Shown here: piece by piece, positions 40,430 through 50,009 of the stretch
How the letters are laid out: every line of letters starts with the position of its first letter
Position numbering within the stretch: position 1 is the first letter of the stretch
From: Pleurocapsa sp. FMAR1
Lineage (GTDB): Bacteria > Cyanobacteriota > Cyanobacteriia > Cyanobacteriales > Xenococcaceae
NCBI RefSeq assembly: GCF_963665995.1
Contig: NZ_OY762512.1
Location: 3,162,001-3,226,000 of the forward strand
DNA length: 64,000 nt
Direction of reading: 5' to 3'
Notes under the pieces: generated by a model
Databases searched by the model: none
What the model was told of the DNA's origin: nothing
What the model saw: the letters and a program-made list of their open reading frames with translations, nothing else
Program-made: the position numbers and the translations under genes

Positions 40430-40789
40430 ATGCCAATAGATACTAATAACGAAGTAAAGGCGATCGCTAAATACATCCGGATGTCTCCTTTTAAGGTCAG
40501 ACGGGTGTTAGATCAAATTCGTGGTCGCCAATATCGGGAAGCATTAATCATTCTCGAATTCATGCCTTATAAAGCCTGCGATCCAATTTTAAAAGCATTG
40601 CGATCGGCTGTGGCTAACGCAGAACATAACAACGGCTTAGATCCCGCAACTTTGGTAGTCAGCAAAGCTTTTGCCGATGGGGGTCCTGTTCTCAAACGTT
40701 ATCGTCCTAGAGCGCAAGGTAGGGCTTATCAAATTCGTAAGCCAACCTGTCACATTACAGTGGCTGTTGCTCCTGAAGTAACCAATTAG
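40430..40789 (+). CDS. rplV: 50S ribosomal protein L22
   Basis: 119 residues. The long beta hairpin near the C-terminus ([20 protein letters not shown]) lines the exit tunnel and is the site of macrolide-resistance changes in other bacteria. A HIP1-like site occurs inside the gene. S19-L22-S3 order is conserved. Confidence 0.97.
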   Translation: MPIDTNNEVKAIAKYIRMSPFKVRRVLDQIRGRQYREALIILEFMPYKACDPILKALRSAVANAEHNNGLDPATLVVSKAFADGGPVLKRYRPRAQGRAYQIRKPTCHITVAVAPEVTN

Positions 40790-40838
40790 AATCCTTAAAG
40801 TTCAGAATTTAATTAATTACTATTACGAGGAAACATTT

Positions 40839-41558
40839 GTGGGACAAAAGATACACCCAACGGGCTTTCGTCTGGGTATTACCAAAGAACATCAATCTTG
40901 CTGGTACGCTGACGCTAAACGCTATCCAGAATTATTGCTAGAAGATCGTTTAATCAGGGAATACGTTAACAAAGAACTGAGCAATGCGGGCATTTCTCAG
41001 GTCAAAATTGAGCGTAAAGCCGATCAAATTGATTTAGCAATTCACACCGCTAGACCTGGTGTGGTTGTCGGTCGTGGTGGTTCAGGGATTGAGAAATTAA
41101 GAACTGAATTACAGGCGAAGGTTGGTAACGCACGCCAAATTCGGATCAACGTCATAGAAGTACCTCGCGTGGATGCTGATGCAGCCTTGATTGCTGAGTA
41201 TATTTGTCAGCAGTTAGAGCGAAGAGTTTCTTTTCGTCGAGTAGTTCGTCAAGCGGTTCAAAGAGCGCAGCGGGCTGAAGTCCTGGGTATTAAAATTCAG
41301 GTCAGTGGTCGCTTAAACGGTGCAGAAATTGCCCGTACAGAATGGGTTAGGGAAGGTCGAGTCCCTTTACACACCCTTAGAGCAGATATTGATTACTCTT
41401 ATCGCACTGCCTTAACTATTTACGGAATTCTTGGAGTTAAGGTTTGGGTATTTAAAGGCGAAATTATTCCAGGACAAGAAGAAGCAGCAGCCGCTGTTCC
41501 TAGTCAAGCTCCTCGCCGTCAACGTCGCCGTCAGAAATTTGACGATCGCTCTGAGTAA
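40839..41558 (+). CDS. rpsC: 30S ribosomal protein S3
   Basis: 239 residues, GTG start ([13 protein letters not shown]) with a GAGGAAA ribosome-binding stretch just before it. A KH domain with [11 protein letters not shown] binds 16S rRNA and mRNA near the entry channel. The C-terminal tail is alanine/arginine-rich ([14 protein letters not shown]). Confidence 0.97.
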   Translation: MGQKIHPTGFRLGITKEHQSCWYADAKRYPELLLEDRLIREYVNKELSNAGISQVKIERKADQIDLAIHTARPGVVVGRGGSGIEKLRTELQAKVGNARQIRINVIEVPRVDADAALIAEYICQQLERRVSFRRVVRQAVQRAQRAEVLGIKIQVSGRLNGAEIARTEWVREGRVPLHTLRADIDYSYRTALTIYGILGVKVWVFKGEIIPGQEEAAAAVPSQAPRRQRRRQKFDDRSE

Positions 41559-41597
41559 TAACTATTAACAAGACTTGTTTAGCAAAATAATACTATT

Positions 41598-42017
41598 ATG
41601 CTTAGTCCCAGAAGAACGAAATATCGTAAACAGCATCGCGGTCGCATGAGAGGCATGGCTTATCGCGGTAGCACCTTGAACTTTGGTGATTACGCTCTCC
41701 AGGCAACAGAACCCTCTTGGATTACCTCCCGTCAAATTGAGGCTGCCCGTCGAGCTATGACGCGCTACGTCAAACGGGGTGGTAAAATCTGGATTCGCAT
41801 TTTCCCAGATAAGCCCGTGACCATGCGTCCCGCCGAAACCCGTATGGGTTCTGGTAAAGGTTCTCCCGAATTTTGGGTAGCAGTGGTCAAGCCAGGCAGA
41901 ATCATGTTTGAAATGGCTGGTGTAACTGAAGAAGTGGCAAAAGAGGCAATGCGTTTAGCGGCTCAAAAGCTACCGATCAAAACCAAATTCATTACTCGCG
42001 AAGAGGATTATAACTAA
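41598..42017 (+). CDS. rplP: 50S ribosomal protein L16
   Basis: 139 residues, [19 protein letters not shown] start. Contacts the elbow of A-site tRNA. Conserved [20 protein letters not shown]. Only one base separates it from rpmC, so translation is probably coupled. Confidence 0.97.
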   Translation: MLSPRRTKYRKQHRGRMRGMAYRGSTLNFGDYALQATEPSWITSRQIEAARRAMTRYVKRGGKIWIRIFPDKPVTMRPAETRMGSGKGSPEFWVAVVKPGRIMFEMAGVTEEVAKEAMRLAAQKLPIKTKFITREEDYN

Positions 42018-42018
42018 T

Positions 42019-42234
42019 ATGGCTTTACCCAAAATTGCTGAAGCCAGAAAACTCAGTGATGAAGAACTGGCTGAAGAAATTCTAGCAGTTAAGCGACAGT
42101 TGTTTCAGTTAAGGCTAGAGCAGGCAACTCGCCGTTTAGAAAAACCTCATCTGTTTAAACATACAAAACATCGTCTTTGTCAGCTATTAACTATAGAACG
42201 CGAGCGTGAAATCGCTGCTGAAGGAGAAAACTAG
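42019..42234 (+). CDS. rpmC: 50S ribosomal protein L29
   Basis: 71 residues, all helical, near the exit tunnel next to L23. Typical LSDEELAEEILAVKRQLFQL and THKHR-like HTKHRLCQLLTI segments. Three bases separate it from rpsQ. Confidence 0.95.
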   Translation: MALPKIAEARKLSDEELAEEILAVKRQLFQLRLEQATRRLEKPHLFKHTKHRLCQLLTIEREREIAAEGEN

Positions 42235-42237
42235 ATT

Positions 42238-42486
42238 ATGGCAGTCAAAGAAAGAGTAGGGGAAGTAGTTAGCGACAAAATGGATAAAACCGTCGTGGTT
42301 GCCATTGAAAACCGCTCTCCTCACCCCAAATACGGCAAAATTGTCGTCAGAACCAAAAAGTATAAAGCTCATGATGCCGAGAACCAATGTAAGATTGGCG
42401 ATCGCGTGCGGATCAAGGAAACTCGTCCCCTCAGCAAAACCAAACGCTGGACGGTCGAGGAAATAATTGAATCCCAAAAATCCTAA
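42238..42486 (+). CDS. rpsQ: 30S ribosomal protein S17
   Basis: 82 residues, OB fold, primary 16S rRNA binder. Signatures [25 protein letters not shown] and [22 protein letters not shown]1-like site (GCGATCGCG) falls in the GDRVR codons. Confidence 0.96.
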   Translation: MAVKERVGEVVSDKMDKTVVVAIENRSPHPKYGKIVVRTKKYKAHDAENQCKIGDRVRIKETRPLSKTKRWTVEEIIESQKS

Positions 42487-42522
42487 ATTCTACTAACCTA
42501 ATTTTCCTGGTCGAGATCGAAA

Positions 42523-42891
42523 ATGATTCAACAACAGACCTATTTAAATGTCGCTGACAACAGTGGCGCACGCAAACTAATGTGTTTGCGCGTAATTGGC
42601 AAAGGCAATAGTCCCTATGCCTTTATCGGTGATGTCGTAGTGGCAGTGGTCAAAGACGCTTTACCCAATATGGGAGTCAAAAAATCTGAAGTTGTCAAAG
42701 CAGTAATTGTAAGAACTAAGCAGTCTGTCAGTCGCCCTAGTGGCATGAGCATTCGCTTTGACGATAACGCTGCAGTAATTATCAACGAACAGAATAACCC
42801 CAGAGGTACGCGTGTCTTTGGTCCTGTGGCAAGAGAACTGAGAGATAGAAACTTTACCAAGATCGTCTCTTTAGCTCCTGAGGTAATTTAA
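42523..42891 (+). CDS. rplN: 50S ribosomal protein L14
   Basis: 122 residues, highly conserved core protein at the subunit interface; partner of the silencing factor Rsf[21 protein letters not shown] start and [12 protein letters not shown] end region. Its stop codon directly abuts the rplX ATG. Confidence 0.97.
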   Translation: MIQQQTYLNVADNSGARKLMCLRVIGKGNSPYAFIGDVVVAVVKDALPNMGVKKSEVVKAVIVRTKQSVSRPSGMSIRFDDNAAVIINEQNNPRGTRVFGPVARELRDRNFTKIVSLAPEVI

Positions 42892-43239
42892 ATGACGAAA
42901 ACCAAAAAAGCACCAATCCGCTATAAAATGCACGTCAAAAAAGGGGATACCATCCAGATAATCTCTGGACGTGATAAAGGCAAGGTCGGTGAAATATCCA
43001 GAGTAATTCCCAAGACAAGCCAAGTAGTTGTAGAAGGCGTGAATGTACGTACCAAACACGTCAAACCTCAGCAAGAAGGAGAATCAGGTCAAATTGTGAC
43101 TTTTGAAGCTCCCATACACAGTTCTAACGTCATGCTCTATTCCAATAAAGAGAAAACCGTTAGTCGTGTTGGCTATACCTTTACCGAAGAAGGTCGTAAA
43201 GTACGGATGCTCAAAAAGACAGGCGAGATTATCGACTAG
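42892..43239 (+). CDS. rplX: 50S ribosomal protein L24
   Basis: 115 residues with an N-terminal KOW motif ([20 protein letters not shown]). Assembly initiator on 23S rRNA. Starts on the base after the rplN stop. A 75-base gap follows, the longest in this part of the cluster. Confidence 0.96.
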   Translation: MTKTKKAPIRYKMHVKKGDTIQIISGRDKGKVGEISRVIPKTSQVVVEGVNVRTKHVKPQQEGESGQIVTFEAPIHSSNVMLYSNKEKTVSRVGYTFTEEGRKVRMLKKTGEIID

Positions 43240-43314
43240 TTTTTTAGGCATTTGTAAAACGCTGATAATTTTAAATTTATAGTTCCTGACCAAGCCCAGG
43301 AAAAGAAAAACATC

Positions 43315-43860
43315 ATGGCAAAATCGTTAAAATCTCAGTATTTGGAAGATATTGTTCCCAAGTTAAGCGAACAGTTTAGTTACGGCAACCTTCATCAAGT
43401 TCCCAAAGTAGTCAAAATCGTCATTAACCGTGGTTTAGGAGAAGCATCGCAAAATGCTAAAGCCCTAGAATCATCCCTAAATGAACTATCTGTGATTACA
43501 GGGCAAAAGCCAGTGGTTACCAGAGCTAAAAAAGCGATCGCGAGTTTTAAAATTCGTCAAGGAATGCCCGTGGGGATGATGGTTACCCTCCGTGGTGAAC
43601 GGATGTATGCCTTTCTAGAGCGGCTGATTTGTCTGGCTCTACCTCGTATTCGCGACTTTCGCGGTATTAGCCCCAAAAGCTTCGACGGTCGAGGTAACTA
43701 CTGTTTAGGAGTTAGAGAGCAGCTGATGTTTCCCGAAATTGAATACGATAGCATCGATCAAATTAGAGGGATGGATATTTCAATCGTCACTTCAGCAAAC
43801 AATGATGAAGAAGGACGAGCTTTACTCAAAGAAATGGGAATGCCTTTCCGTGACAACTAA
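43315..43860 (+). CDS. rplE: 50S ribosomal protein L5
   Basis: 181 residues; binds 5S rRNA in the central protuberance. [16 protein letters not shown], the [20 protein letters not shown] loop and [18 protein letters not shown] near the end are typical. rpsN, which follows rplE in many bacteria, is absent here, as is normal for cyanobacteria. Confidence 0.97.
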   Translation: MAKSLKSQYLEDIVPKLSEQFSYGNLHQVPKVVKIVINRGLGEASQNAKALESSLNELSVITGQKPVVTRAKKAIASFKIRQGMPVGMMVTLRGERMYAFLERLICLALPRIRDFRGISPKSFDGRGNYCLGVREQLMFPEIEYDSIDQIRGMDISIVTSANNDEEGRALLKEMGMPFRDN

Positions 43861-43893
43861 ATTCTTAGTATCTAAATATAAAAATAGGAAATA

Positions 43894-44295
43894 ATGGCAG
43901 CAACCGATACTATTTCAGATATGCTGACCCGCATTCGTAATGCCTGTATGGTCAAGCATCAAACTACTAAAGTTCCTTCTACTCGTATGACTAAGGCGAT
44001 CGCTCTAGTTTTACAAAGTGAAGGATTTATCGACAGCTTTGAAGAAACAGGGGAAGTACCCCAGAAATTCATCGAAATTTCTCTCAAGTATAAAGGCAGA
44101 AATCGTCAACCAATTATCAGCACCCTTAAGCGGGTAAGTAAACCAGGACTAAGGGTCTACTCTCGTAAAAAAGATATTCCTCGTGTCCTTGGCGGTATTG
44201 GTATTGCGATCGTTTCCACTTCCCGTGGAGTAATGACCGATAGAGAAGCTCGCAGCCAAGGAGTTGGCGGCGAAATCCTCTGTTATGTTTGGTAA
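43894..44295 (+). CDS. rpsH: 30S ribosomal protein S8
   Basis: 133 residues, binds helix 21 of 16S r[21 protein letters not shown] start and [20 protein letters not shown] end. In E. coli S8 is the translational repressor of the spc operon; no mimic of its target was searched for here. Confidence 0.97.
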   Translation: MAATDTISDMLTRIRNACMVKHQTTKVPSTRMTKAIALVLQSEGFIDSFEETGEVPQKFIEISLKYKGRNRQPIISTLKRVSKPGLRVYSRKKDIPRVLGGIGIAIVSTSRGVMTDREARSQGVGGEILCYVW

Positions 44296-44315
44296 TCAAA
44301 GAAGAGGACTAAATT

Positions 44316-44855
44316 ATGTCTCGTATTGGCAAACAGCCTATTCCCATTCCTGATAAAGTAAGCGCGCAGATTTCAGGACAGCACGTCACAATCAAAGGAC
44401 CAAAAGGTACTTTAGAGCGCAACATTCCTCAACCTATTGAGGTAAAACAAGAGGGTGACACCATAGTCGTAAATCCGACCGATGGTTCTCGTATTGGTCG
44501 TCAACGTCATGGTCTTTGTCGTACCCTAGTTGCCAATATGGTTGATGGAGTATCTCAAGGATTCCAAAAGCGTCTGGCAATTCAAGGGGTAGGTTATCGA
44601 GCCCAGGCTCAAGGCAAAAAGCTAACTCTTAACGTTGGCTATAGTAATCCTGTGGAGATGGAAATGCCAGACGGTATAGATGTGGCAGTAGAAAATAGAA
44701 ATACTGAAGTTATTGTTAGTGGCATTGATAAAGAAATAGTAGGCAACATTGCTGCTCAAATTCGAGGAGTAAGACCTCCAGAGCCTTATAAAGGTAAAGG
44801 AATACGCTACTTTGATGAGCAGGTCAAACGCAAAGCTGGTAAGACAGGTAAGTAG
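44316..44855 (+). CDS. rplF: 50S ribosomal protein L6
   Basis: 179 residues, [15 protein letters not shown] start, two similar folds, located near the factor-binding site. The family signature [21 protein letters not shown] ends the protein. Five bases separate it from rplR. Confidence 0.97.
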   Translation: MSRIGKQPIPIPDKVSAQISGQHVTIKGPKGTLERNIPQPIEVKQEGDTIVVNPTDGSRIGRQRHGLCRTLVANMVDGVSQGFQKRLAIQGVGYRAQAQGKKLTLNVGYSNPVEMEMPDGIDVAVENRNTEVIVSGIDKEIVGNIAAQIRGVRPPEPYKGKGIRYFDEQVKRKAGKTGK

Positions 44856-44860
44856 AAATT

Positions 44861-45208
44861 ATGAAGCTTTCACGTAGAGAATTAGTCAAACGCCGTCACC
44901 GTCGAGTACGCAAAGCAGTAAATGGTACGCCCGAACGTCCCCGTTTATGCGTTTTCCGTTCCAATAATCATATTTATGCTCAAGTTATTGATGATGTGGC
45001 ACAGCACACTTTAGCAGCAGCATCGGACTTTAACGTCAAATCTGGTGGTGCTACTTGCGAAGTCTCGGCAGAAGTCGGCAAACTTGTAGCTCAAAAAGCG
45101 ATAGAACAAGGAATTGCTAAAGTAGTCTTTGACAGAGGGGGAAATCTTTACCACGGTCGAGTCAAAGCTTTAGCTGATGCTGCTCGCGAAGCAGGGTTAG
45201 ATTTTTAA
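44861..45208 (+). CDS. rplR: 50S ribosomal protein L18
   Basis: 115 residues; binds 5S rRNA with L5. [20 protein letters not shown] near the start and [20 protein letters not shown] at the end are diagnostic. Confidence 0.97.
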   Translation: MKLSRRELVKRRHRRVRKAVNGTPERPRLCVFRSNNHIYAQVIDDVAQHTLAAASDFNVKSGGATCEVSAEVGKLVAQKAIEQGIAKVVFDRGGNLYHGRVKALADAAREAGLDF

Positions 45209-45230
45209 ATCAAAACAGTAATATTAAACT

Positions 45231-45758
45231 ATGGCTAAATCCAACTCACGTAAAAAAAATCGCTCTAAAGAAAAAGATTCTAACTGGCAAGAACGAGTAG
45301 TTCAAATTCGTCGCGTCAGTAAGGTAGTCAAAGGCGGTAAAAAACTTAGTTTTCGCGCCATTGTCGTCGTTGGCAATGAAAAGGGACAAGTAGGTGTAGG
45401 CGTAGGTAAGGCGGCTGATGTCATCGGCGCAGTACGTAAAGGCGTTGCTGATGCCAAAAAGCAGTTAGTTGAAGTCTCTCTTACCAAAGCCAGTTCTATT
45501 GTTCATGTAACTAACGGTGTTGCTGGTGGGGCAAAAGTATTTATGCGTCCTGCTGCTCCTGGTACTGGGGTAATCGCTGGTGGCGCAGTCCGTACTGTTT
45601 TAGAACTAGCTGGGGTAAAAAATATTTTGGCAAAGCAACTAGGTTCTAATAGCCCCCTTAACAATGCTAGAGCAGCTATGAATGCCCTAGACGGTTTGCG
45701 AACCTTTGCCGAGGTTGCAAGAGAAAGAGATATTCCTTTAGAACAGTTATACGCCTAA
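45231..45758 (+). CDS. rpsE: 30S ribosomal protein S5
   Basis: 175 residues; affects decoding accuracy. [20 protein letters not shown] (dsRBD-like N-terminal domain) and the [19 protein letters not shown] motif. The first 18 residues are a lysine/serine-rich extension. rpmD (L30) does not follow, as in other cyanobacteria. A heptamer repeat starts at its stop codon. Confidence 0.97.
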   Translation: MAKSNSRKKNRSKEKDSNWQERVVQIRRVSKVVKGGKKLSFRAIVVVGNEKGQVGVGVGKAADVIGAVRKGVADAKKQLVEVSLTKASSIVHVTNGVAGGAKVFMRPAAPGTGVIAGGAVRTVLELAGVKNILAKQLGSNSPLNNARAAMNALDGLRTFAEVARERDIPLEQLYA

Positions 45759-45789
45759 TCATTGAACATTTATCATTGAACATTTATCA
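45758..45789 (+). repeat. Tandem 14-mer (two heptamers) upstream of rplO
   Basis: ATCATTGAACATTT is repeated exactly at 45758-45771 and 45772-45785, followed by a partial third copy (ATCA). It fills the whole rpsE-rplO gap and leaves no Shine-Dalgarno before the rplO ATG at 45792. Confidence 0.65.
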
Positions 45790-45791
45790 CC

Positions 45792-46241
45792 ATGAAGCTA
45801 GAGAATCTTAGTCCCAAAGAGGGATCAAAAAGACGCAAAAAAAGAGTGGGTCGCGGTATTGCAGCGGGACAGGGAGCTAGCTGTGGTTTTGGTATGCGTG
45901 GTCAAAAATCTCGTTCAGGTACAGGAACAAAGGCTGGCTTTGAGGGGGGACAAATGCCTCTTTATCGCCGAGTTCCCAAATTAAAGCACTTTACTCTCAT
46001 CAACCAAAAGCACTATACCACAGTTAACGTAGAAGCTTTAAGCTCTCTTGCTGCTAACACAGAAGTGACCCTAGACTCTCTATTAAAGAACGGCATTGTT
46101 ACTACCAACGATGGTCTTCTTAAAATTCTGGGCAATGGTGAACTAAAAGTAGCCTTAAACGTCAAAGCAGCAGCTTTTACTAAGAGTGCAATCCAAAAAA
46201 TAGAAGCTGCTGGCGGTAGCTGCGAAGTAATTACCAAGTAG
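45792..46241 (+). CDS. rplO: 50S ribosomal protein L15
   Basis: 149 residues. A long basic N-terminal extension ([20 protein letters not shown]) threads into 23S rRNA, and [18 protein letters not shown] is the family motif. A 14-mer repeat directly precedes it, so initiation may depend on coupling to rpsE. A 162-base gap follows. Confidence 0.96.
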   Translation: MKLENLSPKEGSKRRKKRVGRGIAAGQGASCGFGMRGQKSRSGTGTKAGFEGGQMPLYRRVPKLKHFTLINQKHYTTVNVEALSSLAANTEVTLDSLLKNGIVTTNDGLLKILGNGELKVALNVKAAAFTKSAIQKIEAAGGSCEVITK

Positions 46242-46403
46242 ATAAAAAACTACTCCACTTCACTCTAAAGGGAAGCGATGAGTTATTGCAGCTAGGCATC
46301 ATGATTGGTTTATCATAAGAACCTAGGGTAGAAAATTAAATTTATATAATATTTCTCCGTAAATAACTTAATTTAGCACCAAGCATATAAGAGGTAAACC
46401 TAT

Positions 46404-47732
46404 ATGGTTAGAGAAAAAACTCCATCGGCACAGGAGACATTTTTACAGATGGCAAAAGCTGCTGGTCTTCGAGGCAGGCTGCTTGTAACCATTGGTCTTC
46501 TGGTGTTGGTAAGACTGGGGGTATTTATACCCGTTCCAGGAATTGACCGCGAGGTCTTCGGTAATTTTATTAATAGTTCAGGAAATTCTTCAATCGTCGG
46601 ATTTTTGGACATTTTTACTGGCGGTGGTATTTCTGCCCTGGGAATATTTGCCCTGGGAATTTTACCCTTTATTAATGCCTCTATCATTATGCAGTTGCTG
46701 GCAACCGCTATTCCTAGCCTGGAAGATCTGCAAAAAAATGAGGGAGAAGCGGGAAGACGTAAAATTTCCCAGATCACTCGTTACGTTGCTTTGGGCGGAG
46801 CTATCATTCAGAGTTTTGGTATCACTTTAGGTTTACTGGTTAATAACGGCATTATTGAAAAAAGTATTTTTCCCATTGGCGAAACCGTACTGGCTTTAAC
46901 CGCTGGTTCAATGTTCGTTATGTGGATATCTGAGTTGATTACCGAAAAGGGCATTGGTAATGGAGCTTCACTATTGATTTTTGTTAATATTGTAGCGGTA
47001 TTACCCAGAACTTTAGGAACTACAATTGAATTTGCTCAAAGCGGTGGCAGAAGCGAGATTGCTCAGGTAGTAGTTCTTTTGCTGGTCTTTTTGGCAATGA
47101 TTGTCGGCATTGTATTTATTCAAGAAGGAACTCGCCGTATTCCCATTATTTCTGCTCGCCGTCAGGTTGGCAGAAGAGTATACCGTGAAAGAAGTAATTA
47201 TCTGCCTTTGAGATTAAATCAGGGTGGAGTAATGCCAATTATTTTTGCATCTTCAGTGCTGTTTCTTCCCGCTCAGTTGATTGGATTTATACCTGGTGAT
47301 GGGGCAGTTAAAAACGTGTTTAATCAGATTGCCGCAGCAGTGCAGCCTGGAAACTGGGCTTATGTAGCGGTTTATCTAGTTCTAATTTTGTTTTTTAGCT
47401 ATTTCTATGCTTCTTTGATCGTCAATCCTGTAGATATGTCTCAAAATCTTAAAAAAATGGGCGCATCTATTCCAGGGATTAGACCAGGTAAAGCAACTAG
47501 TGCTTATTTAGAAAAGGTGCTTAATCGTTTAACACTTTTGGGCGCAATTTTCTTGGGGTTAGTGGCAACTATACCTACTTTAGTAGAAAGTACTATTCCC
47601 GCAGGTACTACTGTATTTAGTGGATTTGGTGCGACATCTTTACTTATTTTGGTGGGCGTGGCAATTGACACAGCCAAGCAAATACAAACCTACGTAATTT
47701 CTCAACGTTACGAAGGTATGGTTAAGCAGTAA
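46404..47732 (+). CDS. secY: Preprotein translocase subunit SecY
   Basis: 442 residues with about ten transmembrane helices; forms the protein-conducting channel with SecE/SecG and serves both plasma and thylakoid membranes in cyanobacteria. RLGVFIPVPGID before the plug region, the cytoplasmic loop with RRIPI, and FFSYFYASLIVNPVDMSQNL before PGIRPGKATS are conserved. The gap upstream contains TATAAT at 46345-46350, a possible secondary promoter, but with no -35. Confidence 0.96.
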   Translation: MVREKTPSAQETFLQMAKAAGLRGRLLVTIGLLVLVRLGVFIPVPGIDREVFGNFINSSGNSSIVGFLDIFTGGGISALGIFALGILPFINASIIMQLLATAIPSLEDLQKNEGEAGRRKISQITRYVALGGAIIQSFGITLGLLVNNGIIEKSIFPIGETVLALTAGSMFVMWISELITEKGIGNGASLLIFVNIVAVLPRTLGTTIEFAQSGGRSEIAQVVVLLLVFLAMIVGIVFIQEGTRRIPIISARRQVGRRVYRERSNYLPLRLNQGGVMPIIFASSVLFLPAQLIGFIPGDGAVKNVFNQIAAAVQPGNWAYVAVYLVLILFFSYFYASLIVNPVDMSQNLKKMGASIPGIRPGKATSAYLEKVLNRLTLLGAIFLGLVATIPTLVESTIPAGTTVFSGFGATSLLILVGVAIDTAKQIQTYVISQRYEGMVKQ

Positions 47733-47753
47733 AAACGGTGGAGCGATCGCGGT

Positions 47754-47788
47754 AAGCCTAAGCCCATTAATTATTTGGTTTTAGGCTT
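47754..47788 (+). promoter_or_regulatory. Hairpin between secY and adk
   Basis: AAGCCTAA (47754-47761) and TTAGGCTT (47781-47788) form a perfect 8-base stem with a 19-base loop. No long U-run follows, so it is more likely an mRNA-processing or stability structure than a terminator. Confidence 0.4.
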
Positions 47789-47826
47789 GCTACTTCCAAC
47801 AAAACTTTTTAAATAAATAAATTGGT

Positions 47827-48381
47827 ATGACAAAGCGATTGATATTCTTGGGACCTCCTGGTTCAGGAAAGGGAACTCAAGCCCAAAAACTATCTGAACA
47901 TCATCAGATTCCCCATGTGTCCACTGGAGATATCTTAAGAGAAGCCGTGGCTCAACAAACTTCCTTGGGAAAAGAGGCTAAAGATTATATGGATAAAGGA
48001 GAATTAGTTCCTGATACTCTAATTCTTAACCTGATTCAAGACCGACTATCTCATGATGATGCTGCCAACGGCTGGATACTTGATGGCTTTCCTAGAAATG
48101 TCAATCAAGCTGCCTTTTTAGAGGAACTATTGATTAAATTGAACCAGAATGCTGACTGTGTGCTTAATTTAGAAGTTCCTGATGATGTTTTGGTAGAAAG
48201 ACTGCTGGCAAGGCAACGTAAAGATGATAATGAAGAAACTATTCGTCGTCGTTTAGAAGTTTATCATCATAACGCTGTACCAGTAATTGACTTTTATCAT
48301 CAGAAGCAGACCTTAAAAACTATTGATGGGAATCAAGAAATGGAACAGGTAACTAAATCTTTAAGCGAAGCAGTATCTTAG
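47827..48381 (+). CDS. adk: Adenylate kinase, short (LID-less) form
   Basis: Interconverts ATP + AMP and 2 ADP. P-loop GPPGSGKGTQ (residues 8-17), AMP-binding STGDILREAV and DGFPRNVNQA. The segment after LLARQR is only a few residues before EETIRRRLEVY, so the large LID of the 214-residue E. coli enzyme is missing; 184 residues fits the short form used by cyanobacteria. It sits between secY and infA without the map gene found there in many bacteria. Confidence 0.95.
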   Translation: MTKRLIFLGPPGSGKGTQAQKLSEHHQIPHVSTGDILREAVAQQTSLGKEAKDYMDKGELVPDTLILNLIQDRLSHDDAANGWILDGFPRNVNQAAFLEELLIKLNQNADCVLNLEVPDDVLVERLLARQRKDDNEETIRRRLEVYHHNAVPVIDFYHQKQTLKTIDGNQEMEQVTKSLSEAVS

Positions 48382-48474
48382 GCAGTTTAATTTTAGATGG
48401 CGCTTGCCAATTTATGGCTTTCACCGCTTAAGACAAATAAAAATGTAAAATACATATAGGTTGCTGTATTAAAA

Positions 48475-48537
48475 AAATGCTTGAGGCATTTGCCAAGTAA
48501 ACCGATGAATAGTAAAAGTTGCCGTTAGCTATTCATC
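48475..48537 (+). promoter_or_regulatory. Two hairpins in the infA leader
   Basis: AAATGC (48475-48480) pairs with GCATTT (48486-48491) across 5 bases. GATGAATAG (48504-48512) pairs perfectly with CTATTCATC (48529-48537) across 16 bases. They lie 25-87 bases upstream of the infA start in the 180-base adk-infA gap and could control infA expression. Confidence 0.4.
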
Positions 48538-48561
48538 TAAAAATAGCGGAGAATATGAAGA

Positions 48562-48786
48562 TTGGCTAAACAAGATTTAATTGAAATGGAAGGGACTGTG
48601 ACCGAATCTCTGCCTAATGCAATGTTTCGCGTCGACTTGGATAACGACTTTAATGTACTAGCTCATATTTCAGGTAAAATTCGGCGTAACTACATTAAAA
48701 TTTTACCAGGCGATCGCGTCAAAGTTGAGTTAACTCCTTACGATTTGACTAAGGGTAGAATAACTTATCGCCTCAAAAATAAGTAA
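48562..48786 (+). CDS. infA: Translation initiation factor IF-1
   Basis: 74 residues, S1-like OB fold, blocks the ribosomal A site during initiation. The conserved N-terminus (A)[13 protein letters not shown] forces a TTG start codon. An ATG seven bases earlier (48555) is out of frame and opens only a 4-codon ORF (MKIG) that ends at 48569, past the TTG. The rest ([20 protein letters not shown] and [20 protein letters not shown]) is canonical. Confidence 0.95.
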   Translation: MAKQDLIEMEGTVTESLPNAMFRVDLDNDFNVLAHISGKIRRNYIKILPGDRVKVELTPYDLTKGRITYRLKNK

Positions 48787-48809
48787 AACACTTTTTTTTG
48801 GTGATTTTA

Positions 48810-48824
48810 TTGTGTTTGACACAA
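48810..48824 (+). promoter_or_regulatory. Small hairpin between infA and rpmJ
   Basis: TTGTGT-TTG-ACACAA, a perfect 6-base stem with a 3-base loop, 52 bases before rpmJ. It may be an RNA processing site; T-rich sequence lies before rather than after it. Confidence 0.3.
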
Positions 48825-48875
48825 AAACAAATTAATAGATATAATAATAGGCTTGCAGTGTGGCCAAAATAAGGC

Positions 48876-48992
48876 ATGAAAGTTAGACCATCAGTAAAAA
48901 AAATGTGTGAAAAATGTCGCGTAATAAAAAGACGTGGCAGAGTAATGGTGATTTGCAGCGGTAATCCTAAGCATAAACAGCGTCAAGGATAA
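48876..48992 (+). CDS. rpmJ: 50S ribosomal protein L36
   Basis: Short gene of 38 residues starting [20 protein letters not shown]. It is the zinc-binding form: C11, C14, C27 and H33 complete the ribbon. Position between infA and rpsM is the standard bacterial order, which supports the call despite its size. No strong Shine-Dalgarno; AAGGC lies directly before the ATG. Confidence 0.97.
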   Translation: MKVRPSVKKMCEKCRVIKRRGRVMVICSGNPKHKQRQG

Positions 48993-49081
48993 TTGTTAGT
49001 CGCTACACTAGGTATGCTTAATTCATTTACTTTTAAGCAGTCAAAAAGATTAAAAATAAAAACAATTAGGGAGATAAAAAC

Positions 49082-49465
49082 GTGGCAAGGATTTCTGGCG
49101 TAGACCTTCCTCGTGATAAGCGTGTGGAAATCGCGCTAACCTACATTTTTGGTGTAGGTCTATCACGAGCGCAAAAGGCGATCGCTGAAACTGGAGTTAA
49201 TCCAGATACTAGGGTTCGCGATCTTGAGGATGAAGATACAGCGAAGCTTAGAGCATATATTGAAGACAACTATCAGGTAGAAGGTGACTTGAGGCGTTGG
49301 GAATCAATGAATATTAAGCGTCTGGCGGATATCGGTACTTATCGCGGTCGCCGTCATCGTATGGGCTTACCTCTTCGAGGTCAAAGAACTCGCACTAATG
49401 CTCGTACTAGAAGAGGTAGAAGGCTTACCGTAGCTGGTAAAAAGAAAGCTCCAGGTAAGAAGTAA
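49082..49465 (+). CDS. rpsM: 30S ribosomal protein S13
   Basis: 127 residues, GTG start ([14 protein letters not shown]) preceded by GGGAG. Contacts P-site tRNA and bridges to the large subunit. Helix-two-turn-helix followed by the basic [14 protein letters not shown] tail. Confidence 0.97.
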   Translation: MARISGVDLPRDKRVEIALTYIFGVGLSRAQKAIAETGVNPDTRVRDLEDEDTAKLRAYIEDNYQVEGDLRRWESMNIKRLADIGTYRGRRHRMGLPLRGQRTRTNARTRRGRRLTVAGKKKAPGKK

Positions 49466-49514
49466 ATAATTAATTCACCATATTTAAGTATAACCACATC
49501 ACACGAAAAGTAAA

Positions 49515-49907
49515 ATGGCGCAACCAAAAAGAAGAACTGGCGCAAAGAAAAACAAAAAAAACGTTCCCAATGGTGTGGCTCATATTCAGTCCACATTTAA
49601 CAATACCATTGTAACAATTTCTGATACAAGAGGAGACGTAGTATCTTGGTCTTCTGCTGGTGCAAGTGGTTTTAAAGGAGCAAAAAAAGGCACTCCTTTT
49701 GCGGCACAAACAGCAGCAGATAGCGCAGGAAGACGGGCAATGGATCAAGGAATGCGTCAAGTTGAGGTTATGGTAAGCGGTCCTGGGGCTGGAAGAGAAA
49801 CAGCTATAAGAGCCTTACAGGGTGTAGGTTTAGAAATTACTTTAATCCGTGATGTCACACCTATCCCTCACAATGGCTGTCGTCCGCCTAAAAGACGCAG
49901 AGTATAG
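49515..49907 (+). CDS. rpsK: 30S ribosomal protein S11
   Basis: 130 residues; lies near the E site. [19 protein letters not shown], then [13 protein letters not shown] and the end [11 protein letters not shown] are typical. rpsD is not between it and rpoA, in line with other cyanobacteria. Confidence 0.97.
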   Translation: MAQPKRRTGAKKNKKNVPNGVAHIQSTFNNTIVTISDTRGDVVSWSSAGASGFKGAKKGTPFAAQTAADSAGRRAMDQGMRQVEVMVSGPGAGRETAIRALQGVGLEITLIRDVTPIPHNGCRPPKRRRV

Positions 49908-50009
49908 CCGTAGTTAGCAATTATTATAGTTGCGACTGGGTAGAGTATATTTATTTAATTTCCATCTTGATTTACCAGATCGCTTGTCGAATAGAAGGGA
50001 GAGTAGCCT

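Noticed and set aside
48555-48569. ATG at 48555 as the infA start
   Set aside because: Out of frame with IF-1; it ends after four codons.
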